Shown here: piece after piece, positions 43,100 through 52,100 of the stretch
Position numbering within the stretch: the stretch's first letter is position 1
How the letters are laid out: each line of letters starts with the position of its first letter
Assembly (NCBI RefSeq): GCF_000333015.1
Contig: NZ_BANT01000018.1
Coordinates: forward strand, 1 to 64,000
Origin: Gordonia hirsuta DSM 44140 = NBRC 16056
GTDB lineage: Bacteria; Actinomycetota; Actinomycetes; Mycobacteriales; Mycobacteriaceae
Direction: 5' to 3'
Length of the DNA: 64,000 bases
The notes under the pieces: model-generated
What the model was told of the DNA's origin: nothing
The model's database searches: none
Seen by the model: the letters and a program-made list of their open reading frames with translations, nothing else
Translations under genes and position numbers: made by a program

Positions 43100-44059
43100 G
43101 TGAACCCGACCCCGGAGACCTCCCCCGCCGTCGCGGTCACCGGACTGGTGAAGCGCTTCGGCCCGGTCACCGCCGTCGACGGCCTAGATCTGCGACTCGA
43201 ACGAGGTTCGATCCTGGCGTTGTTGGGTCCCAACGGTGCCGGAAAGACCACGACCGTGGAGATCTGCGAAGGATTCCAGCGACCCGATGCCGGCCAGGTC
43301 CGCGTTCTGGGCCTGGACCCGATCGCCGACAACGACCAGCTCCGGTCCCGGATCGGAGTGATGCTGCAGGGCGGTGGCGCCTATCCGGGAGCCAAAGCCG
43401 CTGAGATGCTGCGCCTGTGCGCCGCCTACTGCGCCGATCCGATCGACCCGGAGTGGCTCCTGCAGGTGCTGGGTCTGACCGATTGCGCCGGCACACCGTA
43501 CCGGCGGCTCTCCGGCGGTCAGCAGCAGCGCCTGGCGTTGGCCTGTGCGCTCGTCGGGCGGCCCGAACTTGTCTTCCTCGATGAGCCCACCGCTGGACTG
43601 GACGCCCACGCACGCATTCTGGTGTGGGAACTGATCGATCGTCTGCGCCGGGACGGGGTCGCCGTCCTGTTGACCACACATCTGCTCGACGAGGCCGAGG
43701 CCCTGGCCGATCAGATCGTGATCATCGATCACGGTCGCGTCGTGGCCTCGGGCACCGCAGCCGATCTGACCGGCGGACGCACACAGGATCGCCTCCGTCT
43801 GGTGACCGCCGCTCCGATCGACACCGCGGCGCTGGCCGCCGAGCTGGGCACCGGCCACCGATGCGAACCCGGGGTCTCGGCGCAGAGCTATCATATCACC
43901 GGACCGGTAAACCCCCACCTGGTCGCGAAGATCGCTGCCTGGTGCCGCGACCGCGACGTTCTGGCCACCGAGATCTCGGTGGCACAGCAAAGCCTGGAGG
44001 AAGTGTTCCTGAGTCTGACCGGCGCCGGTTTCGGCGAGCCTGCGGAGGTAGGACGATGA
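43100..44059 (+). CDS. ABC transporter ATP-binding protein
   Basis: ATPase of 319 residues of the DrrA-like export branch. Walker A GPNGAGKTTT (about 42-51), signature RLSGGQQQRLALACAL, Walker B LVFLDEPTAGLD, H-loop LLTTHLLDEAEALAD. A C-terminal domain of about 90 residues follows, ending in LEEVFLSLTGAGF. GTG 43100; TAGGCT (43088-43093) ends 6 nt upstream, suggesting a leaderless mRNA. Its stop overlaps the permease start (ATGA). Equivalent to Rv1458c. Confidence 0.92.
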   Translation: MNPTPETSPAVAVTGLVKRFGPVTAVDGLDLRLERGSILALLGPNGAGKTTTVEICEGFQRPDAGQVRVLGLDPIADNDQLRSRIGVMLQGGGAYPGAKAAEMLRLCAAYCADPIDPEWLLQVLGLTDCAGTPYRRLSGGQQQRLALACALVGRPELVFLDEPTAGLDAHARILVWELIDRLRRDGVAVLLTTHLLDEAEALADQIVIIDHGRVVASGTAADLTGGRTQDRLRLVTAAPIDTAALAAELGTGHRCEPGVSAQSYHITGPVNPHLVAKIAAWCRDRDVLATEISVAQQSLEEVFLSLTGAGFGEPAEVGR

Positions 44060-44865
44060 GTAGTTCCCGACCGGCCGGCACCAACCGGTTCGCACCCGGA
44101 ACCTTCACCCCGGCGCCCGAGCCGGCTCCCCTGAGCCGCATGCTGGCGGCGCAGACCCGCATGGAACTGACTCTGCTGCTGCGCAACGGCGAGCAGTTGC
44201 TGCTGACCCTGTTCATCCCGATCACGCTGCTGATCGGGGTGTGTCTGCTGCCGATCAGCGTGGACTCCGGCGACACTCCGGCTGCGCGCGCCGATGCCTT
44301 CCTGCCGGCGATCGTCGCGGTGGCGGTGATGGCGACCGCTTTCACCGGGCAGGCCATCGCCGTCGGTTTCGACCGCCGCTACGGTGCCCTCAAACGGCTC
44401 GGGGCCACCGCGATCCCCCGCTGGGGAATCATCGCCGGCAAGTCCTGCGCCGTAGTCGTCGTGGTGATTCTGCAATCGGTGATCCTGGGTGCGATCGCCT
44501 TCGCCTACGGCTGGCGCCCATCGGTCCTGGGCCTGGTGATCGGTGCCTTCGTCATCGCCCTGGGCACCATCGCCTTCGCGACGCTGGGGCTGCTGCTGGG
44601 CGGTACCGGCAAGGCGGAGGTGGTTCTGGCTCTGGCGAACCTGATCTGGTTCGTGCTGCTGGCCTTCGCCGGGCTGGTGGTCTACCAGGACAGTCTGCCC
44701 GGCGCGGCCGGCTGGCTGGTGCGCTGCTCGCCCTCGGGGGCGCTGACCGAGGCGCTGGCCCGGGCCAGCCAGGACCAGGCCGTCGCCGGAGTCAGTCTCG
44801 TCGTTCTTCTCGTCTGGGCCGTCGTCGGCGGTATCGGAGCAGTCAGGTGGTTCAAGTTCGAATGA
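44056..44865 (+). CDS. ABC-2 type permease
   Basis: Membrane subunit of 269 residues for the preceding ATPase. A cytoplasmic N-terminus (about 1-50, RMLAAQTRMELTLLLRNGEQ) is followed by six membrane helices, with FDRRYGALKRLGATAIPRW as the conserved ABC-2 cytoplasmic loop. Substrate unknown. Overlaps both neighbours by ATGA, making ATPase-permease-ctaA one unit, so a role near heme A synthesis or the envelope is possible. Confidence 0.9.
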   Translation: MSSSRPAGTNRFAPGTFTPAPEPAPLSRMLAAQTRMELTLLLRNGEQLLLTLFIPITLLIGVCLLPISVDSGDTPAARADAFLPAIVAVAVMATAFTGQAIAVGFDRRYGALKRLGATAIPRWGIIAGKSCAVVVVVILQSVILGAIAFAYGWRPSVLGLVIGAFVIALGTIAFATLGLLLGGTGKAEVVLALANLIWFVLLAFAGLVVYQDSLPGAAGWLVRCSPSGALTEALARASQDQAVAGVSLVVLLVWAVVGGIGAVRWFKFE

Positions 44866-45842
44866 GCAGTTCATCGTCGCTCGGCACCGGTTCCCGCTGG
44901 CTCGGCTTCCGCACCCCCTCCCTTCGTTTCCTGCACGGCTGGGCGATCGCCGATCTGGCCGCCAACATCCTGCTGGTGGTGACCGGCGGTGCGGTCCGGG
45001 TCACCGGCTCCGGGCTGGGCTGCCCCACGTGGCCGCAATGCGGTGACGGCAAGTACACCCCACCGATGAGCTACCACGGGGTGATCGAATTCGGAAACCG
45101 CATGCTGACCTGGCTCCTGGTAGCGATCGCCGTGGCCACCTGGATCGCCGCGATGCGCTACCGCCCGGTCGATCGCATCTCGCGCAGACTGGCCACCTGG
45201 GTGGCGCTGGGCATCCCGCTGCAGGCCGTCATCGGCGGCATCACGGTCCTGACCAAACTCAATCCGTGGGTGGTGGCCTTCCACTTCCTGCTGACCATGG
45301 TGATCATCTCGCTGGCCACCTGGCTGGTCTACCGCACCCGCTCCGGCGGCACTGCCGATCCGGCCCCCATCCCCCGGGATTCGGTGATCACCCGGCTATC
45401 GATCGTCCTGGCGCTCACCGTCTACGTGATCACCTGGATCACGATCTATCTGGGCACGGTGGTCACCGGATCGGGTCCGCACTCAGGTGATGAGAACTCC
45501 CATCGCAACGGATTGCAGCCGACCCAGGCGACACAGCTGCACGTCGATGCCGTCTGGTCGCTGGTGGGCTTGAGTTTCGCGATCCTGCTCCTGGCGGTGA
45601 TCGCACGGCTGGCGATGCGCCGGGCCACCTACTGGTTCGGCGGACTGCTGGTGCTGCAGGGGGTCGTGGGTTACGTGCAGTACGCCAGCGGTCTGCCGAT
45701 CCTGCTGGTGCTCATCCACATGCTGGTCAGCGCGCTGCTGATGGTCGGTGCGACACTGCTGGTACTGCACGCCTACCGGGCACCCAAGACGGCCGATTTG
45801 CACGACGGCGACCCGGAACCGGCCGTGCCCGCCGCCTCCTGA
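44862..45842 (+). CDS. ctaA: heme A synthase CtaA
   Basis: Membrane enzyme of 326 residues that oxidises heme O to heme A for cytochrome aa3 oxidase. Eight hydrophobic segments; the first extracytoplasmic loop has VTGSGLGCPTWPQCGDG (Cys pair) and IEFGNRMLTWL with a heme-ligand His replaced region; HFLLTMVI, HVDAVWSLVG and IHMLVSALL provide conserved histidines. A second loop GTVVTGSGPHSGDE is also typical. Start overlaps the permease stop. Its heme O source is ctaB at 47549. Confidence 0.95.
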   Translation: MSSSSSLGTGSRWLGFRTPSLRFLHGWAIADLAANILLVVTGGAVRVTGSGLGCPTWPQCGDGKYTPPMSYHGVIEFGNRMLTWLLVAIAVATWIAAMRYRPVDRISRRLATWVALGIPLQAVIGGITVLTKLNPWVVAFHFLLTMVIISLATWLVYRTRSGGTADPAPIPRDSVITRLSIVLALTVYVITWITIYLGTVVTGSGPHSGDENSHRNGLQPTQATQLHVDAVWSLVGLSFAILLLAVIARLAMRRATYWFGGLLVLQGVVGYVQYASGLPILLVLIHMLVSALLMVGATLLVLHAYRAPKTADLHDGDPEPAVPAAS

Positions 45843-45912
45843 GGCGCCGACCTCTGGCGGTGCGCACGGTCCGATGCCCCCGCCGTCCGACCAAGGAACA
45901 ACGAGGCAGAGA

Positions 45913-45958
45913 CGAAAAGACCGGCCCGCCGGCAGCTGCCGCCGGGCCGGTCTTTTCG
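45913..45958. terminator. bidirectional terminator with U-tracts both ways
   Basis: Perfect 16-bp inverted repeat (arms 45913-45928 and 45943-45958, CGAAAAGACCGGCCCG and its complement) around an inner palindrome GGCAGCTGCC. Runs of A at the left and T at the right give U-tracts in both directions, ideal between the converging ctaA and hypothetical genes. Confidence 0.92.
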
Positions 45959-45963
45959 ACCAG

Positions 45964-46347
45964 TCAGCCCCGGTAGTCGACGATCTTGCGGTTGCGCGGC
46001 TTGGGGAAGTACTTCTGGTGCGCGACCCAGCCGGCCATCTTGCGCCAATGGCTGGGGGTGATGGTCGCCTTGTTGGTCAGTTCGCGATCCCACTCCTCGG
46101 CGAGCTCCAGACCCTCGATCTGCCCGACGACATCCTTCGCCACCGCCAGCGAGGGGACCATCCGGTCACCGAGAATCCCGTTCTTCTCCCCGATCAGCGT
46201 GATCCGCACTCCGGCGGCGCCGACCGGCTGCAAGATGGCCCTGGCCGCGCCGTCTTCGGAGGCGACGTACTTGCGGATCGAGTCGACCACGCCGAATGCG
46301 GCTTTGGTGGATTCCGGGGCGGGCTGCGTGACAGTCTCATCGCTCAT
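45964..46347 (-). CDS. conserved hypothetical protein (Rv1455-like position)
   Basis: Protein of 127 residues. ATG 46347 (MSDETVTQPAPESTK) is chosen because TATCAT ends 6 nt before it. No signal peptide or membrane helix. A conserved C-terminus reads HWRKMAGWVAHQKYFPKPRN followed by RKIVDYRG; the middle has DSIRKYVASEDGAARAILQP. I do not know a named family. It is divergent from the quinone oxidoreductase gene, as in mycobacteria. Confidence 0.75.
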   Translation of the reverse strand: MSDETVTQPAPESTKAAFGVVDSIRKYVASEDGAARAILQPVGAAGVRITLIGEKNGILGDRMVPSLAVAKDVVGQIEGLELAEEWDRELTNKATITPSHWRKMAGWVAHQKYFPKPRNRKIVDYRG

Positions 46348-46379
46348 GCCCTCATGATAGCCGCGTGTCACACTGAGGC
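46348..46379. promoter_or_regulatory. 32-bp back-to-back leaderless promoters
   Basis: TATCAT on the minus strand (46354-46359) ends 6 nt before ATG 46347. CACACT on the plus strand (46369-46374) ends 5 nt before ATG 46380. Each promoter's -35 region would have to lie inside or at the edge of the other gene. Confidence 0.5.
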
Positions 46380-47468
46380 ATGCGCGCGATCACTGTGACG
46401 TCCACCGGAGGACCCGATGTCCTGACCCCGGCGGCGGTTGCCGATCCGCAACCGGGCCCCGGTCAGCTGCTCGTGCGGGTGCGGGCTGCGGGTGTCAACT
46501 TCATCGATACCTATTTCCGGGGCGGCCTCTATCCGATCTCGGTACCGTATATCCCCGGGTCCGAGGGGGCCGGTGAGGTTATTGCGGTCGGTCCCGATGT
46601 CCCCGCCGACAGAATCGGTCAGCGTGTGGCCTGGTGCGATGCGCCCGGTAGTTACGCCGAACTGGTTGTGGTCGGCGCGGACCGGGCCGTCCGCGTTCCC
46701 GATGACGTCTCCGATGAGGTCGCCGGATCGTCACTGTTGCGCGGCCTCACCGCCCACTACCTGCTCGACCCGTCGACAGGCCCCCGCGCAGACGGCTCGT
46801 ACGCAGACGGGCCGCAATCAGACGGGGTGCAATCAGGCGGTTGCCAATCGGACGGGACCCGGTCCGCTCGCCGGTCTCCGGTCCCGGTCGCAGAGCTGAA
46901 CGGTCTGCGCGCCGGCGATGCGATCCTGCTGCACGCCGGGGCCGGCGGCGTCGGGCTGATCCTGACTCAACTGGCTGCCGCCCAGGGACTGCGCGTCATC
47001 ACGACCGTCTCGACCGATGATAAAGAGGCGCTGTCCCGGCAGGCAGGCGCCGACCAGGTGCTGCGGTACGACGAGGATGTGCCGGGCCGCGTCCGTGAAC
47101 TCACCGACGGCATCGGCGTGCCGATCGTCTACGACGGCGTCGGCCGGAGCACCTTCGAGCAGTCTCTGATGTCGACGGCCGTACGGGGCCGCGTGGTGCT
47201 GTACGGCGCCGCCAGCGGACCGGTGCCACCGTTCGATCTGCAGCGTCTCAATCCGCTGGGTTCGCTGTCGGTGACCCGGCCGACCCTGGCCGACTTCATC
47301 GCCGATCCGGCCGAATTCGCCTGGCGGGCCGGCGACTACCTCGGGGCGGTCGCCGCGGGACGAGTGCAGGTGCGCGTCGGGCAGCGCTATCGCCTGGCCG
47401 AGGCCGTCCAGGCGCACCGGGATCTGGAGGGGCGCAGAACCAGCGGGACCACGGTACTGATCCCGTAG
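46380..47468 (+). CDS. qor: NADPH:quinone oxidoreductase with repeat insertion
   Basis: MDR/QOR enzyme of 362 residues, cytoplasmic, reducing quinones with NADPH. Catalytic N-terminal part: RVRAAGVNFIDTYFRGGLYP and PGSEGAGEVIAVGPDV. The coenzyme site is HAGAGGVGLILTQLA (about 182-196), followed by YDGVGRSTFEQSL. It exceeds the usual 322-328 residues because about 35 extra residues lie between the catalytic domain (AHYLLDPSTGP) and the Rossmann entry (GLRAGDAILLHAG): five tandem ADG/SDG pentapeptides. No ribosome binding site; start fits a leaderless mRNA. Equivalent to Rv1454c. Confidence 0.92.
   Translation: MRAITVTSTGGPDVLTPAAVADPQPGPGQLLVRVRAAGVNFIDTYFRGGLYPISVPYIPGSEGAGEVIAVGPDVPADRIGQRVAWCDAPGSYAELVVVGADRAVRVPDDVSDEVAGSSLLRGLTAHYLLDPSTGPRADGSYADGPQSDGVQSGGCQSDGTRSARRSPVPVAELNGLRAGDAILLHAGAGGVGLILTQLAAAQGLRVITTVSTDDKEALSRQAGADQVLRYDEDVPGRVRELTDGIGVPIVYDGVGRSTFEQSLMSTAVRGRVVLYGAASGPVPPFDLQRLNPLGSLSVTRPTLADFIADPAEFAWRAGDYLGAVAAGRVQVRVGQRYRLAEAVQAHRDLEGRRTSGTTVLIP
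46788..46862 (+). repeat. five 15-bp tandem repeats inside qor
   Basis: Units read gcagacggctcgtac, gcagacgggccgcaa, tcagacggggtgcaa, tcaggcggttgccaa, tcggacgggacccgg and encode ADGSY, ADGPQ, SDGVQ, SGGCQ, SDGTR. The period of 15 keeps the frame. Confidence 0.85.
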
Positions 47469-47548
47469 ATCAGCTCCACTGAACAGCTGAGAGGGCGCAG
47501 GCTTGAGCGGTCGGCAGCCCCGCAGCTGGCAGCCGAGGAACCGGAAGC

Positions 47549-48553
47549 TTAGAAGTAGGACACCAGCGTCGGCAGATCAAAGACCGCATCGACGGCCAGA
47601 CCGCAGAACAGCAGGGCCAGGTATTCGTTGGAGACCAGGAAGATCTTGAGCGGCCGGACCTCGACGCCCCGCCGGGTCTCGATGTAGAGACGGGTCACGT
47701 ACCAGATGAACCATGCGCCCGAACCGACCGCGACGGTCAGGTAGACCCAACTGGTCACCGGGATCAGGAACAGGGAGGTCAGTACCGTCAGCCAGGTGTA
47801 GATCAGCATCTGCCGCGTCACCTGCTCGGGCGTAGCGACCACCGGCAGCATCGGGACACCTGCGGCGGCATAGTCGTCGCGGTAGCGCCAGGCCAGCGCC
47901 CAGGTGTGCGGCGGCGTCCAGAAGAAGACCACCAGGAACAGGACGAAGGGCTGCCAGCTCAGCGTATGGGTGACCGCCGCCCAGCCGATCAGCGCCGGCA
48001 TGCAGCCCGCAGCTCCGCCCCAGATCACGTTCTGCCAGGTGCGCCGCTTGAGGATCAGCGTGTAGACGAAGACATAGAAGCCGATGGTGATCATCACCAG
48101 GATCGACGGCAGGAATGATCGCTCGCCCGCGGCATTGGCTGTGCCGTAATACAGGGTCACGAACGACGCGGCAGCCAGCACGAGCCCGAAGATCAACACA
48201 TTGCGCACCGGAACCGCATGACGGGCGAGCGGTCGGCGCTGCGTACGCTTCATCTTCTGGTCGATATCGGCGTCGGCGACCATGTTGAGGCTGTTGGCAC
48301 TGGCCGCACCCATCCAGCCGCCGATGACGGTGATCAGGATCAAGCCGATGCTCACATGCCCACGGTCGGCCTGCAGCATCACGGGAATCGTCGAGACCAG
48401 CAACAACTCGATGACCCGGGGTTTGGTCAGCGCGATATACGCCAGCACCTTCGCTTTGACGCGGGCCGGCCACGAGGACGGGGTCGTGCCGGTGTCCGGC
48501 TCGGAGGTATGGCTGGCGGAAGCGCTCGAATTCACGCTTGCCCCAATTTTCAA
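47549..48553 (-). CDS. ctaB: protoheme IX farnesyltransferase (heme O synthase)
   Basis: UbiA-family membrane prenyltransferase of 334 residues. Start TTG 48553 is favoured by AGGAG 6 nt upstream; GTG 48535 is an alternative. The first Asp-rich motif is [20 protein letters not shown] (about 91-110), the second [14 protein letters not shown] after the conserved [19 protein letters not shown]. Eight to nine membrane helices. Makes heme O for CtaA. Divergent from the tkt operon, as in mycobacteria. Confidence 0.95.
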   Translation of the reverse strand: MKIGASVNSSASASHTSEPDTGTTPSSWPARVKAKVLAYIALTKPRVIELLLVSTIPVMLQADRGHVSIGLILITVIGGWMGAASANSLNMVADADIDQKMKRTQRRPLARHAVPVRNVLIFGLVLAAASFVTLYYGTANAAGERSFLPSILVMITIGFYVFVYTLILKRRTWQNVIWGGAAGCMPALIGWAAVTHTLSWQPFVLFLVVFFWTPPHTWALAWRYRDDYAAAGVPMLPVVATPEQVTRQMLIYTWLTVLTSLFLIPVTSWVYLTVAVGSGAWFIWYVTRLYIETRRGVEVRPLKIFLVSNEYLALLFCGLAVDAVFDLPTLVSYF

Positions 48554-48805
48554 CGCCGACTCCTGATTTGCTGCGGTGAACTGTTCGTGTCACGACCTAC
48601 TCAGGCGGCACACGGCAACCCCGGTGGCCGGGTAATCGGCTTGGGCTACGTCCTCGATCGTAGCCCTCAGTCGAGGCGAACAAGAATCCGGGCCGACGTG
48701 CAGGACTGAGATGTCCTGTTCGCCAACCGGCCGCGCGGACGATTCGCCGTCCATGCCCTAGGCTTGAAGGGACCGCCCTTCCACCGCACAGGAGATTGCC
48801 CGACC
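48554..48805. promoter_or_regulatory. divergent ctaB/tkt promoter region
   Basis: TAGGCT (48759-48764) fits a plus-strand -10 box and would give tkt a leader of about 35 nt, with AGGAG at 48790-48794. On the minus side only the ctaB ribosome binding site (AGGAG at about 48560) is clear. No gene is seen in this 252-bp gap. Confidence 0.5.
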
Positions 48806-50902
48806 GTGGCCGTAATAGAACAGATCGCAGAGTTGACCAAGCAGGTGCACCCCGCTGATTGGACGGACGTGGACACCCGGGCGGTCGACACCGCGCGGCT
48901 CCTGGCCGCCGATGCGGTTCAGCACTGCGGCAGCGGTCATCCGGGCACCGCGATGAGCCTGGCTCCGCTGGCCTACACCCTCTATCAGAGGGTCATGCGA
49001 CACGACCCCACCGATCCGGACTGGGTCGGCCGCGACCGCTTCGTCCTGTCGTGCGGACACTCCAGCCTGACGCAGTACATCCAGCTGTACCTGGGTGGGT
49101 TCGGACTGGAACTGTCCGATATCGAGGCTCTGCGCACCTGGGATTCGCTGACCCCCGGCCATCCCGAGTACCGGCACACCAAGGGCGTGGAGATCACCAC
49201 CGGTCCACTCGGTCAGGGTCTGGCCTCGGCGGTCGGAATGGCGATGGCCGCCCGCCGCGAACGCGGCCTGTTCGATCCGGACACACCGGCCGGTGAAAGC
49301 CCGTTCGACCATCACATCTACGTCATCGCCTCCGACGGCGACGTCCAGGAGGGCGTCACCTCCGAGGCGAGCTCCCTGGCCGGTACCCAGGAACTGGGCA
49401 ACCTCATCGTCTTCTATGACAAGAACCACATCTCGATCGAGGATGACACCCAGATCGCCTTCACCGAGGACACCGCTCAGCGGTACGAGTCCTACGGCTG
49501 GGATGTGCAGACCATCGAGGGCGGCGAAGACATCGTCGCGATCGAGAAGGCCGTCGCACACGCCAAGAGCGTCACCGACAAGCCCTCGATGATCGTGATC
49601 CGCACGATCATCGCCTGGCCCTCCCCGACCAAGATGAACACCGGCGCCTCCCACGGCAGCGCCCTGGGTGAGGCCGAGGTCGCCGCCACCAAGGAGATCC
49701 TGGGCTTCGATCCGAACAAGAGTTTCGAGGTCTCCGACGAGGTGATCGGTCACACCCGCGGCCTGATCGACCGCGCCGCCAAGCAGCGGGCCCAGTGGCA
49801 GCAGAGCTTCGACGCATGGGCCGGCGCCGATCCCGCGCGTAAGGATCTGTACGACCGGCTCTTCGCCGAGGCGCTGCCCGAAGGCTGGACCGATGCCCTG
49901 CCGTCGTGGGAAGCCGGTGCCAAAGACGTGGCCACCCGGTCGGCCTCGGGCAAGGTTCTCTCGGCACTGGCGCCGGTGCTGCCCGAGCTCTGGGGCGGTT
50001 CGGCCGACCTGGCCGGATCCAACAACACCACCATGGACGGAGCGACCTCGTTCGGTCCCGCATCGATCAGCACCTCGACGTGGACCGCCGAACCCTACGG
50101 CCGAACCCTGCACTTCGGTATCCGTGAGCATGCGATGGCGGCGATCCTCAACGGCATCGTGCTGCACGGGCCGACCCGTCCCTACGCCGGCACCTTCCTG
50201 CAGTTCGCCGACTACATGCGCCCGGCCGTGCGCCTGGCGGCGCTGATGGAGATCGACCCGATCTACGTCTGGACCCACGATTCGATCGGACTGGGCGAAG
50301 ACGGGCCGACCCACCAGCCCGTCGAGCATCTGGCTGCCCTGCGCGCCATCCCCGGCCTGGACGTGGTCCGGCCGGCCGACGCGAACGAGACCGCCCACGC
50401 CTGGCGGCATGTGCTGGGCCGGCGCCGTAATCCGGTCGGCCTCGCGCTGACCCGCCAGAACGTTCCGATCCTGGCGGGCACCTCCTACGAGGGTGTCGCC
50501 CGCGGCGGCTATGTGCTCTCCGGCCCGGATTCCCCCGAGGTGGTTCTGATCGGTACCGGCTCGGAGGTGGCGCTGGCGGTGGAGGCCGCAGCGGCCCTGA
50601 CCGCTGACGGGATCGCCGCCCGGGTGGTGTCGATGCCGTCGATCGAATGGTTCGACGAGCAGGATCATGCCTACCGCGATTCGGTCCTGCCGGCCGGGGT
50701 ACCGCGCGTCGTCGTCGAAGCGGGAATCGCCATGCCCTGGTACCGCGTTGTACACGGTGGCGACGGCATCAGCTCCTCGACCGGCGAGATCGTATCGCTG
50801 GAACGCTTCGGAGCTTCTGCCCCGTACCAGAAGCTCTATGAGGAGTTCGGGATCACCGCCGACGCCGTCGCCGCAGCGGCCCGCCGGGCGCTGGGCCGCT
50901 GA
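48806..50902 (+). CDS. tkt: transketolase
   Basis: Thiamine-diphosphate enzyme of 698 residues moving two-carbon units in the pentose-phosphate pathway. GTG 48806 has AGGAG 11 nt upstream; an upstream TTG at 48764 lies in the -10 box and is rejected. Landmarks: QHCGSGHPGTAMSLAPL, GPLGQGLASAVGMAMA, the TPP motif ASDGDVQEGVTSEASSLAGT with NLIVFYDKN, and HDSIGLGEDGPTHQPVEHLA in the second domain. First gene of tkt-tal-zwf-opcA-pgl. Confidence 0.97.
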   Translation: MAVIEQIAELTKQVHPADWTDVDTRAVDTARLLAADAVQHCGSGHPGTAMSLAPLAYTLYQRVMRHDPTDPDWVGRDRFVLSCGHSSLTQYIQLYLGGFGLELSDIEALRTWDSLTPGHPEYRHTKGVEITTGPLGQGLASAVGMAMAARRERGLFDPDTPAGESPFDHHIYVIASDGDVQEGVTSEASSLAGTQELGNLIVFYDKNHISIEDDTQIAFTEDTAQRYESYGWDVQTIEGGEDIVAIEKAVAHAKSVTDKPSMIVIRTIIAWPSPTKMNTGASHGSALGEAEVAATKEILGFDPNKSFEVSDEVIGHTRGLIDRAAKQRAQWQQSFDAWAGADPARKDLYDRLFAEALPEGWTDALPSWEAGAKDVATRSASGKVLSALAPVLPELWGGSADLAGSNNTTMDGATSFGPASISTSTWTAEPYGRTLHFGIREHAMAAILNGIVLHGPTRPYAGTFLQFADYMRPAVRLAALMEIDPIYVWTHDSIGLGEDGPTHQPVEHLAALRAIPGLDVVRPADANETAHAWRHVLGRRRNPVGLALTRQNVPILAGTSYEGVARGGYVLSGPDSPEVVLIGTGSEVALAVEAAAALTADGIAARVVSMPSIEWFDEQDHAYRDSVLPAGVPRVVVEAGIAMPWYRVVHGGDGISSSTGEIVSLERFGASAPYQKLYEEFGITADAVAAAARRALGR

Positions 50903-50971
50903 GGCCCAGCGGCGGTCAGCCCGACCTGACGGACCGACTCACGTTCAGACCGACCGAAAGAGGAACTCTCG

Positions 50972-52090
50972 ATGACTCAGAATCCGAAACTCGCTGAACT
51001 GTCCGAGGCCGGAGTCTCGGTATGGCTCGACGACCTGTCCCGCGAGATGATCGCCTCCGGTGCGCTGCAGGATGAGATCGACGGTCACTCGGTCGTCGGC
51101 GTGACGACCAATCCGGCGATCTTCCAGGCCTCGATCGCCAAGTCGGACGTCTACGACGAACAGATCGCGACTCTGGCCGGCACCGGGGCCGACGTCGATG
51201 CGACACTGACGGCCATCACGACCGACGACGTCCGATCGGCCTGCGATGTCTTCGAGCAGGTGTTCGCCGACTCCGACGGTGTCGACGGACGGGTCTCGAT
51301 CGAGGTGGATCCGCGGCTGGCACACGACACCGACGGCACGGTCGCCCAGGCGATCGAACTGCACCGGCTGGTCGACCGCCCGAATGTGCTGATCAAGATC
51401 CCGGCCACCAAGGCCGGACTGCCGGCGATCACCCGCACGCTGGCCGCCGGTGTCAGCGTCAACGTGACGCTGATCTTCTCGGTGGAGCGGTACGGGGAGG
51501 TGATCGACGCCTTCCTCGACGGACTGGACGCGGCACTGGAGAACGGGCACGACATCGCCCAACTGGTCTCGGTGGCGTCGTTCTTCGTCTCCCGCGTCGA
51601 CACCGAGGTGGACAATCGGCTCGAGGCGATCGGCACCCCCGAAGCGCTGGCGCTGCGCGGCAAGGCCGGGCTGGCCAACGCTCGCCTGGCGTACGCCGCC
51701 TACCAAGAAGTCTTCGATCTGGGTGTGCGTTTCCCAGCGCTCAAGTCACACGGAGCACGGCCCCAGCGGCCGCTGTGGGCCTCGACGGGAGTCAAGAACC
51801 CCGACTACCCCGACACGCTGTACGTGAGTGAACTGGTCGCACCGGACACGGTCAACACCATCCCGGGCAAGACGCTCGAGGCCTTCGCCGATCACGGCTG
51901 GGTCAACACCGAGTCGATCATCGGGCGCGCGGAGGAGAGCCGCGAGGTGTTCGAGGCGCTCACCCGTATCGGTGTGAACCTGCCGGAGGTGTTCGAGGTT
52001 CTCGAGAGCGAAGGGGTGGCCAAGTTCGAGGTCGCCTGGAACGAGTTGCTCACCACCACCGCCGAACAACTCGAGTCCGCCCAGGGATAG
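50972..52090 (+). CDS. tal: transaldolase
   Basis: Class I aldolase of 372 residues, long actinobacterial type (TalB/TAL-II), exchanging three-carbon dihydroxyacetone units. [13 protein letters not shown] and the Schiff-base lysine in [15 protein letters not shown] are present, as is [23 protein letters not shown] precedes ATG. A 9-bp hairpin overlaps the tkt stop upstream, perhaps tuning expression between the two. Confidence 0.96.
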   Translation: MTQNPKLAELSEAGVSVWLDDLSREMIASGALQDEIDGHSVVGVTTNPAIFQASIAKSDVYDEQIATLAGTGADVDATLTAITTDDVRSACDVFEQVFADSDGVDGRVSIEVDPRLAHDTDGTVAQAIELHRLVDRPNVLIKIPATKAGLPAITRTLAAGVSVNVTLIFSVERYGEVIDAFLDGLDAALENGHDIAQLVSVASFFVSRVDTEVDNRLEAIGTPEALALRGKAGLANARLAYAAYQEVFDLGVRFPALKSHGARPQRPLWASTGVKNPDYPDTLYVSELVAPDTVNTIPGKTLEAFADHGWVNTESIIGRAEESREVFEALTRIGVNLPEVFEVLESEGVAKFEVAWNELLTTTAEQLESAQG

Positions 52091-52100
52091 TCCGGCGACG

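Noticed and set aside
48758-50755. Antisense frame of 665 codons opposite tkt
   Set aside because: Shadow of transketolase; repetitive Gly/Arg/Val composition.
50889-50911. 9-bp hairpin over the tkt stop codon
   Set aside because: Too short and without U-tract to call a terminator; may only tune expression within the operon.
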